DNA of 10,749 nt from Goniomonas avonlea (Eukaryota > Cryptophyceae > Goniomonadida > Goniomonadaceae), in contig QUTJ01031296.1 in assembly GCA_003573635.1 (NCBI GenBank), forward strand, positions 1 to 10,749, read 5' to 3'. This document shows positions 5,501-10,749 of the stretch, piece after piece (position 1 is the first letter of the stretch; each line of letters opens with the position of its first letter). The notes under the pieces are model-generated. The model was given only the letters and a program-made list of their open reading frames with translations. It ran no database searches and had not been told where the DNA came from. Both the position numbers and the translations under genes were made by a program.

Positions 5501-8200
5501 ACAAGCGTGATGTTGGGGAAACTTGCCGTCCACTGGGTGCCATTCCAGGTGGTGATCTGGTTGATTGTTTGGGATGCGGCGGAGGCCTGGCCGTTGCTGG
5601 CACTGCTCCAAGGCTGGGACGGGTTCCTCGCTGGGCAAGTGCAAGTCACCGACACGGTGGCCGCAGCCGTTGTACAGCCATCGAAGGCGTTGACTTGAAG
5701 ATTCTGGTACTGGTACGTCGGGATGAAGGAGTTAGCCGGCGACGCGAAGCTGAGATTCATGGCGGGAAGCAGGAGCGCAGCGTCGGTCACAGAGCCAGCA
5801 GGGAAGGCTGGCGAGCTCGCGTTGATAGTCCTGGGAGGAGGGGGGTGAGTCTGTGTAGTCTGCGTTCTTGGGCATGATGTGTTTCCTTTCGGTGTGGGAG
5901 AAGTGGAGGAAGTAGTGGGGTGTACGAGAGCAGTGTGAGTGGGTGTGTGAGAGGGCCGCATCTCTGCGGGTTCAACAGCGTACCAGGTCCAGTTGAGGCC
6001 CCGGCCCGCAATGAATGGATTGGAGGGGTTGACCTCGGCAATGAACTGAACAAGGAACTTGTCCAACGCCTGCAATAGGCGTCAGTACGACCAAAGGGCG
6101 AAGTAGGAATTGCACCTTATCGTAAGCACAGGTTTGCGTGGGGACACGGATTGCCGGGTTGCCGCCCTGGCAATTCAACTGGTACGGTGGGGTGTTGACA
6201 GTCGGGCTCGTCTCACAGCCATCAGTGACAGTGACATAAAGACTGTAGTCGGCGGTGACGCCCACTTGGCGGGTCAAGTTGAAGGGAACGACAGAGCTGG
6301 CACCCGTCTCAAGGACACGGCCGTTGGCGTTATCCTTAAGCATCCAGGTGGCAGTGACGTAGCTCGCCTTGCCGTTGTACGCCTTTTGCGCACTCATATC
6401 CAAGGTGACTTGATACTCCAGGGGCTTTGGGGAGCGTGTGAGCGCGTTTGTTAGAAAGAGCAAAGAGAGAGCAGGTTTCATGCATCGGGACCATAGGAAG
6501 GAGATGGGACCGAGTGTGTGTCAGAGGATTGGGACCCATGAAGGATGGCAAACACAGCGAAGTGTGTGTGACGATGTGCGCGTGCACCTGAACAAAGCCA
6601 CCGCGGTTCCATGACTTGTCCTGGGGAGAAGGGATGACTTGCGTGACCAGAGGGGTAGGCACATTGTGGGTGCACTGCGTGGACACCATCACTGAGCCCT
6701 TTGACCACGTGCAACCATCCATGAGGTTCAATCGTAGCACTGCGCGCCGTCGGGACGAAGGTCGCAGTCAGATCAGTGGTGCTCGGGGTGAGGGTACCGG
6801 CACCCGGCGTTACACTCCAGCTGTAGTTCTGGTCAGTCACATTAGTGCGGTGGCCATCGATCTGATTGGAGGGGAAGGTCTTGGTTGTGCAGTTGAAAGG
6901 GGCCTCGGGAATGCACTGCAGTTCGACGTCGTGGGGCTGGCTGCACCGGACCTCCACGTCGACATTGTCAGACGATGATTTGCAGGTATCATCGACAGTC
7001 AAACGGACGCTGAAGACGCCTTGGCAGCGATCAAAGGGCTCCGCCTTGAACCAAGCATATTCTTGAGTGGAGTTGTAGATGGTCACAGTGCACTGAGAAA
7101 AGGAGCTACCGGTGGAGTTTGTCTGCGTGTACCGCGTGGTCGTCGTGACAATCGTTGTAACCGAGGAACGCTCGACAAACTCAGCAGTGGACTCATGCTT
7201 CTTTGGATTGTAGACACCATCGTCGCGGACCAAAAGCCCGTTCACGCCAAAGGTTCTCACGGAGCTGTTCGTCAGGGTGGTTGTGTTGGGGAAGGTGATG
7301 AGATTGGTCTTTGGGCCAACCATCCCTGACCCTGTTGTAGCCACAGAGTTGAAGTCTGAGTTGGTGGGAGACACGTTGGAGCTCCGCATCACCCAACCAG
7401 CGGATCCAGACCAGCTGGTCAACTCCCACTTGTACCGAATTGGGCGGTTCTCGGGATCGTACGAATAGCTTCCTGAAAGAGCAATGAGCGAGGTCGCAGC
7501 AGGCATCCTTCCTGTGTACTCAGCAGTCGCAGCAATCCCGGCACTGGCAACCGGGGCGCAACCACAATCAGCAGTGAACGTGACGTACGACGCGTTCTTC
7601 TGGCAGCCATTCATGGCAGTGAATCGAATTGTGTACGAGCCCTCGAGATCAGGAGTGAATTGAACCGTCTTGGAGTTCAAACTTCCCTGGATTGCAGCGG
7701 TACTACCTGTGGGCGCCGCGAGGATGCACCAACAATAGGTCATCGTGTTGGTGTTGCCCAGTGGAAGGGTCGCGTCGCCAACAAGGGTCATCTGCTGCCC
7801 AGTAACCTCAGACGGACGATTTGACACACACGGATTGGGCGTGATGATATCTGCACTGGGGACGACATCTGTGCAATCGGCGATGACCGAGAGTTGCTTG
7901 TAGTTCCATCCGCAGGGGGACTGATATCCAAGCTCGAGGGTGTAGAGACCCTGCGACTGAGGCTGGAACGAAGCCAACCCAGAGCTGGAACCTGGTGTCA
8001 CAACTGGCACTTGCGTGGCACCATCACAGGCGCGACAGTAGGTGGGGCACGACGGTCCCATAGATGCAGGGCACCCTCCTGCATGAAAGTGAGAAAAACC
8101 AGAAGGATCAAAGTAAAGGCGCACCCTGGCAAACACCAAAGAGCATTGAAACTCCAACAAGCGCGAGCGGAAGATATCCGCGCAGCGAGAGGAGCGCCAT
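2553..8200 (-). CDS. Gene B: about 1,515-residue type I membrane protein with about ten PKD-like Cys-terminated modules
   Basis: Nine exons are modelled: 8200-8125, 8078-6588, 6424-6116, 6069-5984, 5830-4357, 4194-4053, 3938-3380, 3136-2765 and 2592-2553. All introns are GT-AG and phases match at every junction. Residues 1-25 are a signal peptide. About ten modules of 70-210 residues follow. They typically share a W-centred strand (YTWTV, YKWEL, FRWNV), a turn like FTPDLEGSY, a DGC/NGC motif and a terminal Cys. One has GSYSYDPENRPIRYKWEL, a PKD/K319L-type signature. Next come a Cys-rich patch (CVCPQCVCSDG), a Pro/Gly-rich stalk, a helix at about 1459-1488 and a short tail ending in TAA. There are many N-glycosylation sequons. 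One frame change near 6740 breaks exon 2. The protein is likely a heavily glycosylated surface adhesion or receptor protein; the function is inferred and the ligand unknown. Confidence 0.8.
2593..2764 (-). other. Gene B last intron
   Basis: This 172-base intron has donor GTACGT and acceptor CAACAG after CTAAC. It contains a partial tandem duplication at 2652-2758. Confidence 0.75.
2652..2758. repeat. Imperfect tandem duplication of 50-55 bases
   Basis: Copy one (about 2652-2701) and copy two (about 2704-2758) share the order CACACC-AGAA-TACGGGACA-like sequence and end in an identical 17-mer CGAGAAAACACGAAAAC at 2685-2701 and 2742-2758. The duplication sits inside gene B's last intron, close to its donor. 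Confidence 0.85.
2765..3136 (-). CDS. Gene B exon 8: Cys-rich patch, proline stalk and transmembrane helix
   Basis: It encodes CSNQRCAALEDKCVCPQCVC, a Pro/Gly/Thr stalk, an acidic EEYLRMLQDAEDAY segment and a helix YLLAIWAGAMVPLGTALVVS continuing to about VVTIV, then KFKPLLFGQG. I favour the acceptor CGCAG at 3137, with CTGAC 18 bases upstream. CTCGAG at 3164 is in the same phase and would add nine residues. The donor GAGG|GTACGT is at 2764, phase 2. Confidence 0.8.
3380..3938 (-). CDS. Gene B exon 7: rest of module 10 and Cys-containing linker
   Basis: It follows CACTGACTC...CACGACAG, with CTGAC as branch site. It contains FFSWNVIEQSC, a proline run (VIVPPPAPVP), GWWLWSAPC, YQFTFTTTDGC and TLQLDC (about residue 1309). 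A non-module linker with CSTFAP, NVS and VPCGKKL follows. The donor CTG|GTGAGT at 3379 is near-perfect, phase 2. Confidence 0.88.
4053..4194 (-). CDS. Gene B exon 6: start of module 10
   Basis: After ATCGCTCCACAG it reads VFCTGVQGQNCPKPALT to VALNAL. The initial VFC completes module 9's terminal Cys. The donor TTGT|GTGCGT at 4052 is phase 1. A nearby GT at 4054 does not give the right phase. Confidence 0.75.
4357..5830 (-). CDS. Gene B exon 5: modules 6-9
   Basis: The module ends are AFDGC...VSVTC (about residue 717), MKDKC...VTAQC (855), FTDGC...TAKPC (1046) and VSNGC...KRFE, with the final Cys supplied by the next exon. Module 8 is expanded by a Thr-rich insert after SGWGMTG, like module 3. 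The donor GAG|GTACGC is at 4356, phase 0. Confidence 0.88.
5831..5983 (-). other. Probable stop-free 153-base intron in gene B
   Basis: GTACGC donor and CTCCTCCCAG acceptor after a C-rich pyrimidine tract, with an ACTCAC branch-like site. The length is divisible by three and no stop interrupts it. Retention would insert a Thr/Pro/His-rich 51-residue stretch into a domain. Splicing restores LNWTW-TINASSP, matching the W strand of sibling modules. Its CA-rich composition resembles the intron at 6587-6425. Confidence 0.6.
5984..6069 (-). CDS. Gene B exon 4: start of module 6
   Basis: It follows a 46-base intron (6115-6070) with a perfect TACTGAC branch site and TTGCAG acceptor. It reads ALDKFLVQFIAEVNPSNPFI to LNWTW. 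The donor CTG|GTACGC at 5983 is phase 2. Reading on into exon 5 without splicing is also open (see 5831-5983). Confidence 0.65.
6116..6424 (-). CDS. Gene B exon 3: rest of module 5
   Basis: It starts PLEYQVTLDM after CCCCAAAG at 6425 (CTAAC branch-like site upstream) and includes the W strand VTATWML, then YSLYVTVTDGC and the terminal YQLNC. The donor AAG|GTGCAA is at 6115, phase 0. Confidence 0.85.
6588..8078 (-). CDS. Gene B exon 2: PKD-like modules 1-4 and start of module 5, with frame change
   Basis: Module 1 ends SVIADC (about residue 94), module 2 ends VTFTADC (197) and module 3 ends VDVEVRC (404). Module 3 is expanded by a Thr/Ser/Asn-rich insert. Module 4 reads NYSWSVTPGAG to TATFVPTA, then continues only in a different frame as LRLNLMDGCTW to VSTQC (about 494). 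The donor TTCAG|GTGCAC is at 6587, phase 0. Everything apart from the frame change is open and module-like. Confidence 0.8.
6728..6760 (-). pseudogene. Frame disruption in gene B module 4
   Basis: Upstream the coding frame is TATFVPTA; downstream it is LRLNLMDGC, displaced by one extra base (equivalently two missing). Compared with sibling modules (FTP-6 residues-I/LRF...DGC), two or three residues also appear to be missing, so a deletion of a few bases fits best. No intron of plausible size bridges it. It could be an assembly error or a true frameshift; the other exons are intact, which argues against a long-dead gene. Confidence 0.6.
8125..8200 (-). CDS. Gene B exon 1: signal peptide
   Basis: ATG at 8200 has A at -3 and G at +4. 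It opens MALLSLRGYLPLALVGVSML then FGVCQ, a textbook secretion signal. The donor CAGG|GTGCGC at 8124 is phase 1, and a 46-base intron leads to ...TTTCATGCAG at 8079. The join gives CQGGCPASMG in frame. This start is preferred over a longer unspliced reading from 8373, whose first 85 or so residues look non-coding. Confidence 0.85.
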
Positions 8201-8434
8201 GCTTCAACGCAAAGGACGATGCGAAATGCGTGGGCTGGTGTGGCGACAAAAGCTGAGCCGGAGTCGGGTTTATCGGGAACGGATGAGGTGGGTTTCGCGT
8301 AACGGACCGTTAGCCGTGAGAAGTTCAGATGAATCAGAATCATCAGATCCTTCTTCTGTATGGGCTGACTCATGATCTGATATCTGCATTGCTAAACGAA
8401 ATTGTAGCACCCACCCTGATAATTAATTGAATGG
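8201..8434. promoter_or_regulatory. Divergent intergenic region between genes B and C
   Basis: Only about 234 bases separate the two opposed start codons, so it probably contains both promoters. An AT-rich patch (ATAATTAATTGAAT) lies right beside gene C's ATG. No TATA box at a convincing distance can be assigned to either gene. Confidence 0.4.
8270..8389 (-). other. Acidic 39-codon upstream ORF ahead of gene B
   Basis: ATG at 8389 to TAA at 8272-8270 encodes MQISDHESAHTEEGSDDSDS, then SELL and a basic end LIRSR. It ends 69 bases before gene B's ATG. It could be a regulatory upstream ORF if transcription starts beyond 8389, or chance. Confidence 0.3.
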
Positions 8435-9367
8435 ATGTCGTTCGTTGTGCAACTTGTCTTGGCCACAGCCATGCGGGCTTCGCCCACGGTCCTTGCGGGA
8501 TGGTCTCCAAAGATTTCCCCACAAGCAACCCCAAGCCCCGACAGTATGGCTCCCAGACAGTCTGGTCTCGACCCGAACGCGCATTTGATTCCGAAGAAGG
8601 CGATCTGGAACTTTTCGGAGCTGTTCACTGACAGTCCAGCCCACGCCGTCGGAGCTCTTCCGGCCTCGCGGAAGAAGAAACAGGCGGAACACAGAGTTTC
8701 TCCCAGACCGCTTGTGCTAACTGGTTTCACTGGTCAGCGTGAAGAAAGGGTGCACCCCAAGAAGCTCTCTTCTCCTGCCAAGCCACAGAAACCGCCTACC
8801 AGCGCGCCCACCACCAGCAGGCCACCTCAGTCCAGACCTGCTCGTCCTAGCACATCCATTGTCGGAGCACCTAAAATCAGAGAACCGGCCATGCCAGGGA
8901 CCCAATCCCCCAAGCACCAACCGTATCAACCCGCCAGTCGAGCTGGGGGCTCGATGGTTGCAATTTGGCGTGCACCGGCGGTCCCACCAGGTCTCTTGGT
9001 TGATCCCAGATTGCCTAGAAGCGCAGACGCCTCGGTCTCCACTAATGGTTTGGACACAAAATCACCCTCTCGGAATATTGCGAGTGCCCCCACATCCGTA
9101 CCGCTCGGCAGTCGAACCCCTCTAGGCGCCCGCCCCACAACGACGGCGACTAGTACCCGTGCGAAACACACCGCGGCCAGTCTGGCCAACGTTGACGAAA
9201 ATCAAATCAATCGACCACCTCGGGAATCCTCTCACAAAAACATCAAACTTAGCTGGCCACAATCAACAGATCCCAATGCTCCGCCTGGGACTCATCAAAC
9301 TGCGCTCGAGAGGGCTCGCTCGAAAGGTGGTGGCAATCGACCGCTTGAAGTCCCACCATTTCTTCAG
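8435..9367 (+). CDS. Gene C exon 1: proline/serine-rich region
   Basis: It stays open for 311 codons with even codon quality and composition typical of a low-complexity protein. Segments such as KKAIWNFSELFTDSP and EVPPFLQ are less biased. The donor CAG|GTGATA at 9368 is phase 0. Reading on continues 52 codons through a C14 run (9494-9507) to TGA, so the exon end is uncertain. Confidence 0.55.
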
Positions 9368-10749
9368 GTGATATTTCACCCGCCAACCCCGGTTCCTGAC
9401 AACGACAGGAAATCGATCACGAACTGGCTTTTCCACCTCCGACCCCAGAGTATCAAGCTCCACCCCCAGTTAAACTGGCCCAGCCAAGGTCAACCCCCCC
9501 CCCCCCCGCTTGTGTGTCATGTGTGATACAGACTTTCAAACTGTGATCATGTCACGTTGATCGCCTCTGACAAGACGCTGACGGAAGGCTGGCAGGAAAG
9601 TGCTCCCACCGAGCAGCAACTTTCCCTTCTACACACTCTCTCGCCACGCGCACAGTGAAGGAAACTGGCTGTATTTGGACCCTTCGGTACGGTTACCTCC
9701 TGTCAGAAATGATGATACAGTTACCCTGATGATATCTGTGCAGCCTGTATCCGTATGCTTGTTTGTCAGGACGGGCGCGTCCCCTCGGCAGCCTAGTGCC
9801 CTTCATAATCAGGCTCATCAAAGAGTCGTGCTACACATGGGAGTTGATAGATATTTCTCATGTGTATGGCGGAACCTGAACCCTTCGGCAGCTTTCCCCC
9901 TAGATTCCGACATCCTTGTTCCTCCCTCCCTCCTTTCTCCTCCCCCCTCTCCTGGTGCGGTTTTACGTCAGATCGTGTCTTGGATGTGCGGACTAACCAA
10001 ACCCCCAACAGCCCTCCCCCTATCCCGATTCCACTGATGTCTATCGTCTCCACGGACAACCGTTCTCCGAGCACAGCAGCATCGAGCTCCCTGCCGTGGC
10101 CGAAGGACCCAACGGCGGAATACCTGCGCGACCTCTGACAGGTGCAACTAGACCGAACGCAATGCCTGGCAGTGGCGACTGGGACTGAGACTGAGACTGA
10201 GACGAGATACAGAGAGAGACTGAGACTGAGACTGAGACGAGAAAGACAGAGAGACTGAGACTGAGACAGAGACGAGAGAGAGACAGAGACAGGGCGGTGG
10301 GATATTCCCTGCGCAACCGCTGGGGGAGCGCCACCGCTTAACAATGAGCAAGGTCTTGATTTGAACGGGGGGTGTAATCGAATGATTCGTAACACTCTAC
10401 CTGCAGGCACCTCGCCACCTGCGGGGTCGCGCCCATTGAGCTTTGCTGGTGGCGAGGATGATGTCGAGAGTGTGACCACAACAACGCCGGCACCTCTCAG
10501 CGAACGCTTTGGTGCGGCAATCTGTCGGGATAGAGTCTCCCGACTCGAGTCAAGCCGAGAGGACGAGAGCAGGGGTCGTCCGCCGTTCAAGCCTCTTCGC
10601 CCACTCACTCCCTCGTTCTCTCGCTCGCGCACACCCAAGTTCACCCTTGCTCACTCTCGCACGTTCTCCCTCGCTGACTCGCTCTCGCTCACCCCCGCTC
10701 ACGCATTCGCACTTTCCCGGTGGTGGAGGGTGGGGTGGTGGGGGGGGGG
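8435..10749 (+). CDS. Gene C: Pro/Ser/Thr-rich, probably disordered protein (3' partial, multi-exon)
   Basis: The modelled exons are 8435-9367, 10012-10141 and 10407 to the window end, joined in one frame. The product is rich in Pro, Ser, Thr, Arg and Ala with no recognisable domain; runs such as KPPTSAPTTSRPPQSRPARP suggest intrinsic disorder. There is no signal peptide or membrane segment. The first in-frame ATG is 8435 after a TAA at 8420; a second in-frame ATG at 8471 has better context (G at -3). The middle exon has a strong acceptor (GGACTAACC...CCAACAG). Alternatively the first ORF runs unspliced to TGA at 9524-9526, giving 363 residues. I do not recognise the family and assign no function. 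Confidence 0.5.
9368..10011 (+). other. Putative long intron of gene C
   Basis: A 644-base interval ending in CTAACCAAACCCCCAACAG, with an ideal branch site and acceptor. It may hide a small exon. From 9596, after CTGACGGAAGGCTGGCAG, the phase-0 frame reads ESAPTEQQLSLLHTLSPRAQ before a stop. Other frames at 9600-9800 are also open, so I cannot settle the structure. Confidence 0.4.
10012..10141 (+). CDS. Gene C internal exon
   Basis: It reads PSPYPDSTDVYRLHGQPFSE, later IELPAVAEGPNGGIPARPLTG, and is protein-like. The in-frame upstream stop at 9994 requires an acceptor here, and a strong one exists. The donor GACAG|GTGCAA at 10142 is phase 1. A second frame (PPPIPIPLMSIV...YLRDL, stop at 10136) is also plausible if the upstream junction differs. 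Confidence 0.5.
10177..10292. repeat. GAGACT-rich minisatellite with 35-base higher-order period
   Basis: CTGAGA/GAGACT hexamers are arranged in three larger units, marked by GACGAGA at 10201, 10236 and 10271, exactly 35 bases apart. It lies within the proposed intron 10142-10406 of gene C and is purine-rich on the coding strand. Confidence 0.9.
10407..10749 (+). CDS. Gene C downstream exon, open at window end
   Basis: After CTCTACCTGCAG the phase-1 join gives TGTSPPAGSRPLSFAGGEDD, then APLSERFGAAICRDRVSRLE and a Ser/Arg/Thr-rich stretch. The frame is also open upstream to about 10265, so an acceptor at 10292 is possible. The last 100 or so bases are CT-rich low complexity and then G-rich; the true exon may end before them. 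Confidence 0.45.
10717..10749. other. G-rich contig end
   Basis: The window ends in GGTGG/GGGG tracts and a terminal run of G. Together with the G5-T-G12 tract at 47-64, this suggests that homopolymer tracts limit the assembly here. Base counts in these tracts should not be trusted. Confidence 0.6.

Noticed and set aside
6738-6770. A 17-base GT...AG micro-intron to explain the frame change
   Set aside because: It is too short for splicing, and removing it leads to a stop a few codons later rather than the LRLNLMDGC frame.
8201-8373. N-terminal extension of gene B from 8373
   Set aside because: The added residues are not module-like, and the downstream ATG at 8200 gives a perfect signal peptide joined in frame by a 46-base intron.
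10177-10292. CRISPR-like or coding repeat array
   Set aside because: Units are contiguous low-complexity hexamers with no unique spacers, and stops occur in the frames considered on the plus strand.
9793-10644. 283-codon minus-strand open frame
   Set aside because: Much of it translates the GAGACT minisatellite as Ser/Leu/Val runs. The plus strand has a strong branch site, acceptor and phase-matched exons over the same interval.

Overview
The window is eukaryotic. Its genes only make sense as spliced exons with GT-AG introns, CTAAC/CTGAC-type branch sites about 14-20 bases before most acceptors, and no operon-style spacing. GC content is moderately high. Introns are short (three are only 44-46 bases, the others mostly 114-265). 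The two best genes encode type I membrane proteins with Ig-like extracellular modules (IPT/TIG and PKD-like). This fits a unicellular holozoan such as a choanoflagellate, or another GC-rich protist. The lineage is an inference and I cannot name a species.

Layout. (1) Positions 21-1460, minus strand: gene A, 3' end cut by the window edge. It has a signal peptide, two IPT/TIG-type domains, one membrane helix and a proline-rich start of a cytoplasmic tail. (2) 1461-2552: an intergenic region of about 1.1 kb holding gene B's 3' flank and gene A's 5' flank, with an AT-rich stretch and an unusual cluster of CTGGTA/TACCAG palindromes. (3) 2553-8200, minus strand: gene B, modelled as nine exons and about 1,515 residues. 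It has a signal peptide, about ten Cys-terminated PKD-like modules carrying a recurrent DGC motif, a Cys-rich/proline-rich stalk, one membrane helix and a short tail. The model has one unexplained frame change near 6740. (4) 8201-8434: a compact divergent intergenic region with an acidic 39-codon upstream ORF in front of gene B. (5) 8435 to the window end, plus strand: gene C, a Pro/Ser/Thr-rich, probably disordered protein. Its first exon is long, at least two later exons are supported, and it is open at the contig edge.

Genes A and B share architecture (signal peptide, Ig-like ectodomain, membrane helix, tail) and strand, so both look like cell-surface adhesion or receptor-type proteins. 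Nothing in the sequence gives a ligand. Gene C is unrelated. Each gene has one intron containing a local tandem duplication. No tRNA, rRNA, CRISPR array or recognisable transposase was seen.
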